A stretch of DNA of 64,000 nt from ANME-2 cluster archaeon (GCA_014237145.1 JAAXOC010000100.1:1-64000); one strand, 5' to 3'. Positions 44,426 to 53,806 are shown, counted from the first letter of the stretch. Notes: generated from the letters alone by a model not told the origin. Translations and numbers: made by a program.

Positions 44426-46162
44426 ATGGAAAAACATGAAAAAAAAGTAATTTTCGCAATCGTAGTTATTAGTATCCTTTTTTTACTTTTAATTGTCTTT
44501 ACGGGAATAAAAACCCACAATGATGTAGATAAAGTTGTAAAGCAGGAATTCAGTAAACAACAATTGCTCCTTGCCAAGCAGTTTTCAACTGGTGTAGTGG
44601 AATTCCTGAATGAAAAAGTTGAATTGACAGAATCAATAGCCAAAAACCATGCAAATGATTCTCCGGAGGGATTCCAGGCATTATTTATAGATATCTACGA
44701 AGGTAGCACAGGTTATCATGCCCTGGAGTACATCAATGCCAGTGGTGTGGTTGTTGCAGGTTATCCAGAAGAGAATGTTCCTATTGGATATAACCTGTAT
44801 GAAAATAACAGGGAATATCCTATTGAACATGCCAGGGACACCAGGGATACATATTGTACGAATCCGGTTGGTCTTTTTGAAGGGGGTCTTGGTTCGTTTA
44901 TCTGGGTCCCGATCTTTGATGGAGAGGAGCATAAAGGAACCATACTTGGGATAATACGAATCTCCACTCTTGCAGAAAAATATCTCGAACCTTACGATTC
45001 TTCCGGTTATGTATATCTTGTTGACAGGAACACACAGGTATTGTATGATGGGTCCGGGCAATATAATGCAGGAGATAATTATTTTGATATACTTAATGAA
45101 TCAAATCCGGAATGGATGCACATCATGGAAGAACAGTTGAACGGGGCAGAAGGAACTGCAGAATTGACTCTAAATGGAAAAAACAATACATCAGAAAACA
45201 AGATGATAGCATTCTCCCCTATAGAGTGGCGGCGGCGGTTATGGTCAGTGGCGATTGTAAGCCCTTCAGAGGAATTTGAAAAAATTGTAAACCCGGCATT
45301 AGTGAAGCATACAGTCCTCGTATTATTCTCTGCCAGCATCACCTTACTTGGTGGATTCTCCCTTATCCTGCTGCTTACAAGCTGGAACAGATCCCTGAAA
45401 GTTGAAGTTCACAATAAAACCTATGAACTCAAGCAGTCCAATGAATTCCTGGAAAAGGCAAACCAGAAGCTAGAGGAACTGGATGGACTGAAATCCGACT
45501 TTGTTTCCATGGTTTCGCATGAACTCAAAATGCCCCTTGCTGCCATAAAGACTTCAACCGAACTGTTGAAAGATGCTGACGGGAGCGAATTGATCGATAA
45601 AGATGAATTGATCGAAAGGATAATGCGAAATGTTGACCGCCAGACACGTATGGTCAATGACCTACTGGATCTTTCCCAGATCGAATCAGGTATGATGAAC
45701 TTCAAGAAAGAAGAGGTAGATCTACACGAAGTTATCAGTACATCTATCGAGACTGTTGAGAAAACCGCCTATGACCTGGGAATAGGTATTTACACATCCG
45801 TTCCCGAACACATGCCCGGCATTACTGGAAATAAGGATGCCCTTGTATCCGTATTTGTAAACCTGTTGAATAATTCCCTTAAATTCACTCCCTGGGGGGG
45901 CAGGATCGATATTGACATCGTGGAACTTGACCAGTATATACAGGCCACTGTAAAAGATAATGGAATTGGATTGGGAACTGATGATATTGAAAAAATATTT
46001 GAAAAATTCTATCGCGTGGGTAATGATATATACAATGATACCAACGGGACAGGCCTGGGTATTGCCATCGCAAAAGGGATTGTTGAAGGGCATGGAGGTT
46101 CGATCCAGGTAGAAAGCAAGGAAGGCAAAGGTATAACATTTACCTTCACAGTAAAAAAGTAG
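44426..46162 (+). CDS. Membrane sensor histidine kinase with extracellular sensor domain
   Basis: 578 residues from the ATG before EKHEKKVIFA; an in-frame TTG at 44369 would add 19. One helix (about 7-27) and a second (about 297-320) enclose an extracellular Cache-like sensor with VVVAGYPEENVPIGYN and GTILGIIRIS. A coiled coil precedes the phospho-acceptor in FVSMVSHELKMPL (His at about 365). The N box is NLLNNSLKF and the G boxes are DNGIGLG and GTGLGIAIAKGIVEGHGG. It autophosphorylates in response to an unknown ligand. No receiver-domain partner is adjacent; a small zinc-ribbon gene follows four bases later. Confidence 0.9.
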   Translation: MEKHEKKVIFAIVVISILFLLLIVFTGIKTHNDVDKVVKQEFSKQQLLLAKQFSTGVVEFLNEKVELTESIAKNHANDSPEGFQALFIDIYEGSTGYHALEYINASGVVVAGYPEENVPIGYNLYENNREYPIEHARDTRDTYCTNPVGLFEGGLGSFIWVPIFDGEEHKGTILGIIRISTLAEKYLEPYDSSGYVYLVDRNTQVLYDGSGQYNAGDNYFDILNESNPEWMHIMEEQLNGAEGTAELTLNGKNNTSENKMIAFSPIEWRRRLWSVAIVSPSEEFEKIVNPALVKHTVLVLFSASITLLGGFSLILLLTSWNRSLKVEVHNKTYELKQSNEFLEKANQKLEELDGLKSDFVSMVSHELKMPLAAIKTSTELLKDADGSELIDKDELIERIMRNVDRQTRMVNDLLDLSQIESGMMNFKKEEVDLHEVISTSIETVEKTAYDLGIGIYTSVPEHMPGITGNKDALVSVFVNLLNNSLKFTPWGGRIDIDIVELDQYIQATVKDNGIGLGTDDIEKIFEKFYRVGNDIYNDTNGTGLGIAIAKGIVEGHGGSIQVESKEGKGITFTFTVKK

Positions 46163-46166
46163 CATT

Positions 46167-46376
46167 ATGATCGTACAGGAAGATGCTGAGGATTTCAATG
46201 AACTTGACAGGAAGATCGAGGAGGAAGCCCGGAAGAGGACTAATTCTGTCCTTGTCTGCCCCCAGTGCAATTCGACAAACGTCACGTATTACATGGGTCT
46301 TAAGACCGGTGTCCAGTACCAGTGCAAGGAATGCGACTATGTGGGTGCATTCATAATTGAAAGGGACAAAGAATAG
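46167..46376 (+). CDS. Small zinc-ribbon protein
   Basis: 69 residues. A charged N-terminal helix (EDFNELDRKIEEEARKRTNS) is followed by a zinc ribbon CPQC-N-CKEC with hydrophobic spacing like the C-terminal ribbons of transcription factor S. It begins four bases after the histidine kinase stop, so the two are almost certainly co-expressed. It might be a nucleic-acid-binding partner of the kinase, but no phospho-acceptor domain is present. Confidence 0.7.
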   Translation: MIVQEDAEDFNELDRKIEEEARKRTNSVLVCPQCNSTNVTYYMGLKTGVQYQCKECDYVGAFIIERDKE

Positions 46377-46453
46377 AACTTACAATTAAATTCTCTGTTC
46401 GGTCGGATTAACTTGACTAGATAATCTTATAGATCATATACTACGAGAAAGGT

Positions 46454-46544
46454 ATAACAAGTCATAGAAAACGTACATGAAATTCTTCGAATGACATGCT
46501 CAAAAAATGAAAGAACCCAAGGGTACTTTCATGCTAAATAAATA
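46454..46544. repeat. Dispersed repeat copy 2 (inverted relative to 32051-32138)
   Basis: The block from ATAACAAG through AAATTCTTCGAATGACATGC and GAAAGAACCCAAGGGTACTTTC to GCTAAATAAATA is the reverse complement of 32051-32138. The hairpin core has compensating context (GAAAGAACCC/GGGTACTTTC). It lies 55 bases before a small membrane-protein gene. Confidence 0.85.
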
Positions 46545-46598
46545 CAAAAGTTTTTTTACCTAAAAGCCTTCAATGAAAGGATGAGGAGATAAAACAAA

Positions 46599-46910
46599 AT
46601 GAATGCAGAAATCGAAAAATGGGCTTCACAACAGGACTTACTTGCACTGCTATACTCACTGATCCTGGCAATAATATCCACTGCTATTATCTGGATACTT
46701 GATAAGTTCATGTTCAAGCACACGGATTTCAGTCCGCTGACCGAGTTCCAGTTCTATGGTGTTCTTTTTATTGTGGTTTTTGGCTTAATTGCGGGTCTTA
46801 TGTTTTATAGGGAAAAGAAAGAGACTGCAGAAGAAGTAAGTGAGTTCAGGACCAAGATGGACAAAAAAAAGCTGAAAAAAGCCAAAAAGGCAAAGGTCAG
46901 GTCCCGATAA
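46599..46910 (+). CDS. Small two-helix membrane protein of unknown function
   Basis: 103 residues with two hydrophobic helices (about 18-36 and 49-68) and a strongly basic C-terminal tail (KMDKKKLKKAKKAKVRSR). GATGAGGAGATAAAACAAA precedes the ATG. The tail resembles other archaeal small membrane proteins with polybasic ends that may contact ribosomes or nucleic acid; this is speculative. It converges on the RPA gene with five bases between stops. Confidence 0.55.
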   Translation: MNAEIEKWASQQDLLALLYSLILAIISTAIIWILDKFMFKHTDFSPLTEFQFYGVLFIVVFGLIAGLMFYREKKETAEEVSEFRTKMDKKKLKKAKKAKVRSR

Positions 46911-46915
46911 ATCTT

Positions 46916-48043
46916 TTATTTTTCAAGTATTGTAATTGTACTTCTCTCGCCCACACTCAATTCCACTTCGTCATTCCATCCTGACTTAGCATAGCAGTCG
47001 GTCACCTGCAATTTAGTCCCGATGTCTATATCATGTATGATCTCGGTCTGCTTATCCCAAAGTGCAGTCTTTATCCTGCCAGAGTCATCTGATAAGTGGA
47101 TGTTCACTACCCTGCCACTTGAGCCGTCCTTGCGCTTAAATTCCCTCAGTTCATCAAGCCCTGTAACATATCCTATAATGCTGTATGACTCATTGATCTC
47201 GATATCACCAATGAGGGTGATCTTCTCACTGAACTCCACCTGCTTACTGGTCTTTTTTATTGAACTGTTATTCCCCAGGTTGATCTCCACCTGGTTGTTG
47301 AAGGAATTCTCTTTCGAATAACCCCCGGTTATTTCTATGGTGTCACCCAGGTTCAACTGATCGGTATGTTCCACATTTTCATCCCATAACGTGAGGCGGA
47401 TCTTACCTGTGGAGTCGCCCAGTGTCAGGTTCCTGACCTTGCCAGTAGAATTATCCTTTCGCTGGAATGTCCTGGTATCTGCCATGTCCAGTATCTTTCC
47501 TACCAGGTGTATATCGCTCATACCTGATTTTATCTCCTCGATACGGTAGGGTTCTGTCCTTACCCTGATCTCTTCACTCATGGCCACTTTATCCACACTG
47601 CCGCCCCTGCCAACACTGACCTCAAGACCATTACGCCCCTCCTTGACAAAACCGGAAACCTGGACTGAATCCCCAAATACGATCTCTCCTACCTGTACCA
47701 GGTCTGCAACACTTTCCCATAGCACGACCCTGATAGAACCAGTTTCATCCGCAACTGTCAGGTTGGCAACACTGCCTGTGGAACCGTCCTCACGATTGAA
47801 TTCCCTGGCATCTGAACATACCGTGATCTTGCCCACTATTGTAACATTAGAATTATCAATTGTTACCTGTCCTATCTTTACCTTATCATCGTACTCGCCC
47901 ATATCGTAGATCACAAGGGTTGCAAGAGTTTTATCATCCGGAAGTCCGCCAAGGAGTTGTTTTTTTTCTTCCATCCGGGCAAGGAAATCTTCCATGCTCA
48001 TGCGGTCTTTTACTTTCTCATATATTTCTGTTATTTCATCCAT
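46916..48043 (-). CDS. Replication protein A-like ssDNA-binding protein with three OB folds
   Basis: 375 residues from the Met of MDEITEIYEKVKDRMSMEDF; the longer frame to 48379 is unconserved and opposes the FKBP gene. Three similar OB folds are recognisable by their repeated cores: VANLTVADETGSIRVVLWES, VRNLTLGDSTGKIRLTLWDE and VVNIHLSDDSGRIKTALWDK. The N terminus has the methanogen RPA opening. It coats single-stranded DNA in replication and repair. No zinc finger is present, unlike some RPA41-type subunits. Confidence 0.9.
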   Translation of the reverse strand: MDEITEIYEKVKDRMSMEDFLARMEEKKQLLGGLPDDKTLATLVIYDMGEYDDKVKIGQVTIDNSNVTIVGKITVCSDAREFNREDGSTGSVANLTVADETGSIRVVLWESVADLVQVGEIVFGDSVQVSGFVKEGRNGLEVSVGRGGSVDKVAMSEEIRVRTEPYRIEEIKSGMSDIHLVGKILDMADTRTFQRKDNSTGKVRNLTLGDSTGKIRLTLWDENVEHTDQLNLGDTIEITGGYSKENSFNNQVEINLGNNSSIKKTSKQVEFSEKITLIGDIEINESYSIIGYVTGLDELREFKRKDGSSGRVVNIHLSDDSGRIKTALWDKQTEIIHDIDIGTKLQVTDCYAKSGWNDEVELSVGERSTITILEK

Positions 48044-48191
48044 AGCTATCCCCGTTGAAAGATTGATTGGAATGAATTGATTTAAGACTTTTCTATCGGT
48101 CATACATGTCGTCAATTGTTGTAAACTTTTATGATACGGCATGGAAATGTTTTTTACCAATCCCGTTATCTTAGACCCCGGTGTAATTATC

Positions 48192-48962
48192 ATGACGATC
48201 AATGAAGGAGATTTTATTAAAATATCATACACAGGTAAACTTGAGGACGGTACTATCTTCGATACTACAAATGAAGAGGTGGCAAAGGTCCATAATGTAT
48301 ATAATCCCAATGGCAGGTATGGTGGTGATGTGATCATTATTGGTGTGAACCAGATGATCGTAGGTCTTGAGGAAGACATAAAAGAGCATGAAGTAGGCTA
48401 TAAAGGGACTGTCACAATTCCACCTGAAAAAGCTTTTGGTGTACACCTTTCCAAGCTGATAAGGGATTTACCTCTCAGACGTCTTGAACAAAAACCACAG
48501 GTAGGGATGATGGTTCAATTCGAAGGTAAACAGGCTAAAGTACTCAAGGTCATGGGACGCCATGCCAGATTGGATTTCAACAGCCCTATGGCAGGCCAAA
48601 TGATAACATATGATTATAAGATCGAAGCCATGCTTGAGGAACTGAAGGAAAAAGCAGTTGGTCTTAGTGCACTTTATATGGCCCAGGAAATGGACATCGA
48701 GATCGATGGTACTGTTGCCAGGGTCAATGTGCCCCTGGAATTTAATTATTCACAGCATTGGTTGAATACTAAAGCACAACTGGCACTGGACATGTTGAAA
48801 TATACTGAACTAACAGAAGTGTTATATGTTGAAACTTATACAGAAGAACTGTTAAAGCCTGATTCTGAAGAACAGGAGCAATCAGAAGCTGAAGAGTCTG
48901 ATGAATCCGAATCAGATGAACCGGAAGACTCAGAAGAATTAGAAGGACCTGGAGAGGAGTAA
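48192..48962 (+). CDS. FKBP-type peptidyl-prolyl cis-trans isomerase, long archaeal form
   Basis: 256 residues from the Met of MTINEGDFIKISYTGKLEDG; an earlier in-frame ATG at 48141 is less likely. FKBP core: GTIFDTTNEEVA, VGLEEDIKEHEVGYKG, PPEKAFGVH with an IF-type insert as in SlyD, then a C-terminal archaeal domain and a very acidic tail (residues about 225-256, Glu/Ser/Asp). It speeds proline isomerisation and acts as a folding chaperone. It is divergent from RPA, sharing the 148-base spacer. Confidence 0.92.
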   Translation: MTINEGDFIKISYTGKLEDGTIFDTTNEEVAKVHNVYNPNGRYGGDVIIIGVNQMIVGLEEDIKEHEVGYKGTVTIPPEKAFGVHLSKLIRDLPLRRLEQKPQVGMMVQFEGKQAKVLKVMGRHARLDFNSPMAGQMITYDYKIEAMLEELKEKAVGLSALYMAQEMDIEIDGTVARVNVPLEFNYSQHWLNTKAQLALDMLKYTELTEVLYVETYTEELLKPDSEEQEQSEAEESDESESDEPEDSEELEGPGEE

Positions 48963-49006
48963 TCCCTCTCCTTCAATTATATTTTGATCCAACCTGAAAC
49001 CACGTT

Positions 49007-49091
49007 GCTGAGGTAGCCAAGCGGACCACGGCGCCGGTCTTGAAAACCGGTGGTGCACTGCGCCACGGGAGTTCGAATCTCTCCCTCAGCG
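49007..49091 (+). tRNA. tRNA-Ser (anticodon UGA)
   Basis: An 85-base class II tRNA. Acceptor stem GCTGAGG/CCTCAGC with discriminator G; anticodon arm CCGGT-CTTGAAA-ACCGG gives UGA; a long variable arm (GGTGCACTGCGCC) marks serine; the T-arm contains GTTCGAATC. No intron and no encoded CCA. A T-rich tract (TCTTTCTTTTTTA) follows at once as terminator. Two degenerate copies with the same 3' flank lie at 53103-53186 and 54103-54187. Confidence 0.95.
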
Positions 49092-49156
49092 TCTTTCTTT
49101 TTTAGGAGTATTGTTCTGGTTATTTGTCTTTATATATAAAGAAACCCAATAAAAAA

Positions 49157-49390
49157 TCATATTTTTTTCAAATATTCATCATATTCTGCAGTACTTACTT
49201 CAATTTCTCTTAGAATTTCTTTGATTAATGGTTTCGCCAAATCACTTCTACTATGATGAGGAATTGTTGTGGTTCTCCCATCCGGATGTCTATAAAATAC
49301 ATGAATTCCCTTTTGACGAACTCTTTCAAAACCTAACTTATACAATAACTTCTCCATTTTCCTGGCATCAATAACTTGAAGTTTGGTCAA
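49157..49390 (-). CDS. HicA-type toxin (cargo module 1)
   Basis: About 77 residues starting at a TTG that overlaps the HicB stop (TTGA). Sequence after the start is TKLQVIDARKMEKLLYKLGF, then QKGIHVFYRHPDGRTTTIPH with HicA-like catalytic His region and a closing KPLIKEILREIE helix. HicA is a small mRNA-cleaving toxin. The tail EVSTAEYDEYLKKI is the usual hicA end. It is the first gene to the right of tRNA-Ser. Confidence 0.85.
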   Translation of the reverse strand: MTKLQVIDARKMEKLLYKLGFERVRQKGIHVFYRHPDGRTTTIPHHSRSDLAKPLIKEILREIEVSTAEYDEYLKKI

Positions 49391-49608
49391 CAAGTCACCT
49401 CTACCTGCTGGATTCCCACAAATTCCGGCAGTTCTTGTTTTGCATCTGGTTCCATTTCTTCCAAGCACAATTCAAGTACTTCCTTTAAATTATTTTGCAA
49501 CTCATCAAGAGTCTCCGCTTGTGTATGTGCACCAGGAATTCCAGGAACTATAGCCACATACAAGCCTGATTCTATATCTTTTTCAATATATGCAGTTATT
49601 CTTGGCAT
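49387..49608 (-). CDS. HicB-type antitoxin (cargo module 1)
   Basis: 73 residues: MPRITAYIEKDIESGLYVAI then VPGIPGAHTQAETLDELQNN, the short HicB form with the conserved PG.HTQA.T..E pattern and a following helix (LKEVLELCLEEM). No DNA-binding tail is present, so repression of its own operon is uncertain. Antitoxin precedes toxin by a four-base overlap. Confidence 0.85.
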   Translation of the reverse strand: MPRITAYIEKDIESGLYVAIVPGIPGAHTQAETLDELQNNLKEVLELCLEEMEPDAKQELPEFVGIQQVEVTC

Positions 49609-49763
49609 CTAAATACCTCGATAATTTTCATTGATTTACTAATTACTAATTTGTCTTATCTTTATTTAAATAGAGATGATAGAATGGTTTATTTCAATAT
49701 AATAGCCATCCTGCAGTCAAAGACCCCGGACGACGCTATTATGGTTTGTGCAAGAACAAAACA

Positions 49764-51050
49764 CTAATCAAGAAGCCACTTACACAGGGAAACATATCTA
49801 ACATTCTTCCCGGAAATAATTTCAACCGCCTCATAATCCCATGTAATGATCAGCAGATTATCGCATCGAAGTTCCTCTGAACCTTGCAGGAGAGCTTTTA
49901 CTTCACGCTCTTTTGTTACAAAATCATCAAGTGTGTAACATACCTGTATAAGTTCAGAGACCTTTTTCCCCTCCTTAATGATAAAATCAATTTCCCTGCC
50001 AGATGTAGACTTATAGTAAAACAGATCTCCTTTGCTTCTTCTTTTTAGTTCAATAAAAACAATGTTTTCAATAAGCCTCCCATAGTCGCGTATACCTTGC
50101 AGGGACAGTAGTCCATTATCGACAAGATACATCTTTGATATACTTGATTCTATATTTTTGTAAGAATAAGAGAACCTCTTGAGTGGAAAAACAATAAATG
50201 AATCTTCAAAATAACCGAAATATGTATACAGCGTATTCTTGCTTACCTTATGGCCTTGCGATTTAAGGAAATTATAAAACTTATGGATTGAAAATTCCTT
50301 TGAATTGAATATAGCATTAAGGAAGAGTTTCAGCATCTTTATGTTTTTCACATCATACCTTTCCACAATGTCCCTGAATATTGTCACATCTACTATCTCA
50401 CTCAATATCCGGTCCCACTCTTCCCTGTAACGCACTGTTTCAGGAAACCCGCCGTATCTGACATAATCTTTTAGTTTTTGGATAATTTCCCCCATTTGTG
50501 CTGATGAAAGATATTCTTCATACTCAAGTTTGCCTGCTTTCAGGACTTCGGCGAAAGAGAAGGGATATACATTGTATGTCAGGCTTCTTCCCCTCATGCT
50601 TGTGGCAATTTCTTTACTCATAAGCTTGGATGATGAACCAGTGACAAACACATTGACATTTTCCATATCAACAAGTGTCCTTACAAATCGTTCCCAATCA
50701 GGAATCACCTGTATCTCATCAAGAAATACCCAGGTTTTCTTATTCCTATCAGGACAAAACTCAAAAAACACTTCGAGGAGTGTGTTCAGGTCCTGTGACA
50801 CTGCACCCACCAGTCTTGAATCTTCAAAGTTCACATACAATATACTGTTTTTGTCCTCTTTGCGTGCTAACAGCTCTTTGATTCCCAGATACATGAGATA
50901 TGTCTTACCTGACCTTCTGGGACCTGAAAGAACAACAGCTCTGTCCAGTGGGATGTCAAGAGGGTAGTGTATATCCCTCTGTACAATGTCACGATATCGC
51001 CTTTTCTGGAAATCTTTAATTATGTTTCCCCAGAGTGTCTTTGAGATCAT
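49764..51050 (-). CDS. AAA+ ATPase with DUF4143 domain (cargo module 1)
   Basis: 428 residues. The N-terminal ATPase has AVVLSGPRRSGKTYLMYLGI (Walker A, about residue 42) and TWVFLDEIQ (Walker B). The sensor region has VFVTGSSSKLMSKEIATSMR. The C-terminal DUF4143 domain includes YLVDNGLL and the nuclease-like GREIDFIIKEGK. This family is common in mobile and defence-rich regions of archaea and bacteria; function is not established. It stands alone between HicAB and a truncated elp3 3' copy. Confidence 0.85.
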   Translation of the reverse strand: MISKTLWGNIIKDFQKRRYRDIVQRDIHYPLDIPLDRAVVLSGPRRSGKTYLMYLGIKELLARKEDKNSILYVNFEDSRLVGAVSQDLNTLLEVFFEFCPDRNKKTWVFLDEIQVIPDWERFVRTLVDMENVNVFVTGSSSKLMSKEIATSMRGRSLTYNVYPFSFAEVLKAGKLEYEEYLSSAQMGEIIQKLKDYVRYGGFPETVRYREEWDRILSEIVDVTIFRDIVERYDVKNIKMLKLFLNAIFNSKEFSIHKFYNFLKSQGHKVSKNTLYTYFGYFEDSFIVFPLKRFSYSYKNIESSISKMYLVDNGLLSLQGIRDYGRLIENIVFIELKRRSKGDLFYYKSTSGREIDFIIKEGKKVSELIQVCYTLDDFVTKEREVKALLQGSEELRCDNLLIITWDYEAVEIISGKNVRYVSLCKWLLD

Positions 51051-51199
51051 AGTATTATGTAAGTTGAAATAATTAATAAATATTTCCCTTTATAGAATAC
51101 TATTTTATCTGGCCACCAGCAGATCATATCAATATCTGCACTGAACTGCCGCCGCTATCGGCGCAGCCTACTCTCAGTAGTGCCAAAATGAGGATTTCT

Positions 51200-51342
51200 G
51201 TTGCTTCAGCCAGCAGTTCTTCCCCGTATCCCTTGTGCTGCCATTCCCTTGCCTGCGGTTTTAGCCCCACACCCACCAGCGGCCCGTAGACATGAAGTTT
51301 CCGCACCAGGGCCGCACCCTCAAGCTCGGGCCTGTGCGGGGC
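51200..51342 (-). pseudogene. Truncated copy A of the elp3 3' end
   Basis: Read leftward it encodes RPELEGAALVRKLHVYGPLV then GVGLKPQAREWQHKGYGEEL and LAEAT, after which similarity stops. It matches the GNAT domain near the elp3 C terminus (55408-57009). It lacks both the last 40 codons and the CAACC junction present in copies B and C, and no tRNA follows. The rest of 51051-51416 has no gene. Confidence 0.75.
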
Positions 51343-51416
51343 TTTTGCTGATAATTAGAATATTAAATGCGAAAAGACCGTATAACTTAAATACTTTACA
51401 CAAGATTATTATAATC

Positions 51417-52781
51417 GTGGGTAAAGTGATACCATTCGTAAACAGAAAAAGAGAACTATCCTCTTTAAATAAATTTTTTAATTCTGACCGGGCTGAATTA
51501 ATAGTTATCTACGGAAGAAGACGTATCGGGAAAACAGAACTTATAAAAGAAGCCATAAAGGGACAAAAAGCAGCGTACTTTTTTGTTGAACAGGCACTGG
51601 AAAAGGATAACCTGGACTCGTTCAAAGAAATCATATCAAAAACAATTGATAATCCGTTAATAGCAAAAGCTGACTTCACATGGGAAGAACTATTCCAGCA
51701 GATAGCAAAAGAGGAAAAATTGATCATTATTTTAGATGAATTCCCGAACCTCATAACAGAAAATAAAACCCTGTTATCAAAATTCCAGAAGATATGGGAT
51801 GAAATCCTGAAAAACACCACCATCAAACTCATATTATGCGGCTCATCAATATCAATGATGGAAAGTTACCTGCTGGACCACAAAAGCCCGCTGTATGGAA
51901 GAAGAACAGGACAGTTGTTTATAATGCCGCTTAAAGCCGGATATATACTTGATTTTGGCGTTGATTCAATTGAAGATGCGATAAGGGTATTTGGTATTAC
52001 TGACGGCATACCCGAATATATCAAAGATGTATGCTACCGGCTCAATAGTGGTGAGAGATTAGAAGAAGTTTTCCAGCAGGATAAAGTCCTGTTTGCAGAA
52101 GCGGAGGTGCTGATAAAAAGTGAGTTGAGGGACCCGACAAGATATTTCAAGATACTGAAAGCTATTGCTTTTGGCAATACTAAATTCGGCGAGATTGCAA
52201 ATTATACTGAGTTTCCTGCACCTACTGTTTCGAAATATCTGAGCAACCTGATAAACCTGCATATTGTAAATGAGTCCTATCCGGTCCTGGTTGACAAGGA
52301 GAGAACAAGGAACCGGAGATATCATCTTTCTGATAATTATTTTGACTTTTATTTCAGGTTCATTTACCCGAATAAATCTGAGATTATTTCTACAGACAGG
52401 ATTTCTGGTTTTGAAGCTGACTATAATCGATACCTAGGCAGGATATTTGAAAAGGTGTCTGAAGAGTTCCTTAAGTTAAATACCGATATGCTGCCTTTTA
52501 GGTTTAACAGGAAGGGACGGTGGTGGTTCAGGGATAAGGAGATAGATATTGTAGCACTGAACGACAATACGAGAGAGATTCTTTTTGTGGAATGTAAATG
52601 GAGCAGTTTGAACCAGAATGATGTAAAACATATCCTTGAGTTGTTGAAGCAAAAATCAGGACATTTAAGGTGGAATAATGATAATCGAATTGAGCATTTT
52701 GGCATAATCGCAAAGAAACTACAGGATAAGGAGAAGTTTAGAGCACAAGGTTTTGTGGCGTTCGATCTGGATGATTTTTAA
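51417..52781 (+). CDS. Archaeal ATPase (COG1672, with DUF234-type nuclease tail; cargo module 2)
   Basis: 454 residues. ATPase domain: [20 protein letters not shown], Walker [13 protein letters not shown], Walker [12 protein letters not shown], and [11 protein letters not shown]. The C-terminal region has winged-helix-like [20 protein letters not shown] and [19 protein letters not shown] with the E-x-K of a PD-(D/E)XK nuclease fold. Function of this family is unknown; it is enriched in archaeal accessory regions. A TATA box (TTAAATA, about 51388) lies 23 bases before a GTG at 51417, suggesting a leaderless message; a GTG at 51426 is the alternative start. Confidence 0.85.
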   Translation: MGKVIPFVNRKRELSSLNKFFNSDRAELIVIYGRRRIGKTELIKEAIKGQKAAYFFVEQALEKDNLDSFKEIISKTIDNPLIAKADFTWEELFQQIAKEEKLIIILDEFPNLITENKTLLSKFQKIWDEILKNTTIKLILCGSSISMMESYLLDHKSPLYGRRTGQLFIMPLKAGYILDFGVDSIEDAIRVFGITDGIPEYIKDVCYRLNSGERLEEVFQQDKVLFAEAEVLIKSELRDPTRYFKILKAIAFGNTKFGEIANYTEFPAPTVSKYLSNLINLHIVNESYPVLVDKERTRNRRYHLSDNYFDFYFRFIYPNKSEIISTDRISGFEADYNRYLGRIFEKVSEEFLKLNTDMLPFRFNRKGRWWFRDKEIDIVALNDNTREILFVECKWSSLNQNDVKHILELLKQKSGHLRWNNDNRIEHFGIIAKKLQDKEKFRAQGFVAFDLDDF

Positions 52782-52811
52782 GTTTAAGAAAAGAGATGGA
52801 ACTGCCCACCC

Positions 52812-53092
52812 ATATGAACCTGGACATATAAGGTCCATCCCGCTCAAAGCCCAGTTTCCGGTAGTAAGGCCTAACACCTATCCCGCTGATAACGGCAAGC
52901 TTACTAAAACCTGCCTATCCGGCCCTTTTTATAGCTTCTGCCAGCAGTTCTTCCCCGAATCCCCTGTGCTGCCATTCCCTTGCCTGCGGTTTTAGCCCCA
53001 CACCCACCAGCGGCCCGTAGACATGAAGTTCCCGCACCAGGGCCGCACCCTCAAGCTCAGGCCTGTGCGGGGCACTGGAATACCTCAACCCG
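52812..53092 (-). pseudogene. Copy B of the elp3 3' end
   Basis: About 280 bases matching the last 93 codons of elp3. The left edge is at TATGAACCTGG, two codons before the elp3 stop; the right edge is the CAACC junction beyond GCCTGTGCGGGGCAC. Frameshifts break it as a protein. It is joined by CGGAACCACA to a degenerate tRNA-Ser. Confidence 0.85.
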
Positions 53093-53102
53093 GAACCACA
53101 TT

Positions 53103-53186
53103 GCTGAGGTAGCTAGGCGGACCACGACGTCTGTCTTGAAAAACGGTGGTGCACTGCGCCACGGAGTTCGAATCTCTCCCTCAGCG
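53103..53186 (+). tRNA. Degenerate tRNA-Ser copy B (pseudogene)
   Basis: 84 bases with intact acceptor (GCTGAGG/CCTCAGC) and T-arm (GTTCGAATC), the same CTTGAAA loop and T-rich 3' flank as the functional tRNA-Ser. The anticodon stem (TCTGT against AACGG) is mispaired at two positions, the D-arm has changes and one base is deleted before the T-arm. It is unlikely to be a working tRNA. Confidence 0.8.
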
Positions 53187-53268
53187 TCTTTCTTTTTTAC
53201 ATTCCAGAATTTCTTCTGCAATTATGTGCATTTTGAACCTTTTTTAGTGACAAACGAACTATTTTATT

Positions 53269-53487
53269 TTAGTTATTCAACCATTCTTCTCTGGATATTT
53301 TTGCCTGTCTTAATATTCTTGATAATAAATCCACACTAATTTCAGCCTTATGAGGATTTGGAATTGTTAAAACCAGATCATTTTTTACCATAAACGGGTG
53401 TTTCCCACCAGAGTAAGGACCTTCAAAACCCAGCTTATTAAGGCGTTTGACTAAAACATTCCAACTCACTGGAGTAAGTTTAGGCAA
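53269..53487 (-). CDS. HicA-type toxin (cargo module 3)
   Basis: 72 residues: MPKLTPVSWNVLVKRLNKLG, then the HicA catalytic region GGKHPFMVKNDLVLTIPNPH and the closing ISVDLLSRILRQAKISREEW. A typical compact HicA, distinct in sequence from module 1. Its start overlaps the upstream hicB by eight bases. It lies directly behind degenerate tRNA-Ser copy B. Confidence 0.9.
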   Translation of the reverse strand: MPKLTPVSWNVLVKRLNKLGFEGPYSGGKHPFMVKNDLVLTIPNPHKAEISVDLLSRILRQAKISREEWLNN

Positions 53488-53731
53488 CTACCAGTTCTCC
53501 CGTGGTTTCGATATTGAAATTTCCAATGGGAGGAATCGGCAATCTCTTCCTTAATCTAATTATTATCCATTCATCGATCACTTCTTCAAGATTTTTCCTG
53601 CATTCTTCTAGAGTCTTTCCACTAGTCCATACACCTTGAAGTTCTGGCACTTCGCCATAATATGGTTCTTCGTCATCTATTATTTCATATTTGGCATGTT
53701 CAAGTGCAGCCTTAATATATTGGATTAACAT
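53480..53731 (-). CDS. HicB-type antitoxin (cargo module 3)
   Basis: 83 residues with YYGEVPELQGVWTSGKTLEE followed by the CRKNLEEVIDEWIIIRLRKR helix, and a LPIPPIGNFNIETTG tail: the common one-domain HicB form. No DNA-binding domain is evident. It precedes hicA on the same strand with overlap, forming a standard antitoxin-first operon. Confidence 0.9.
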   Translation of the reverse strand: MLIQYIKAALEHAKYEIIDDEEPYYGEVPELQGVWTSGKTLEECRKNLEEVIDEWIIIRLRKRLPIPPIGNFNIETTGELVVA

Positions 53732-53806
53732 GTCGAATACCTCTTCTTCTTTTATTATGATCTATTATATTATATTTTTGGCGCCCGGTTTGAGACTTTT
53801 TGTTAT

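Noticed and set aside
48044-48379. N-terminal extension of RPA
   Set aside because: Hydrophobic, unconserved and opposite the FKBP start; the family N terminus is at 48043.
49092-49156. Integrase attachment site downstream of tRNA-Ser
   Set aside because: The 3' end of the tRNA is repeated, but as part of whole tRNA copies joined to elp3 tails, and no integrase gene is present.
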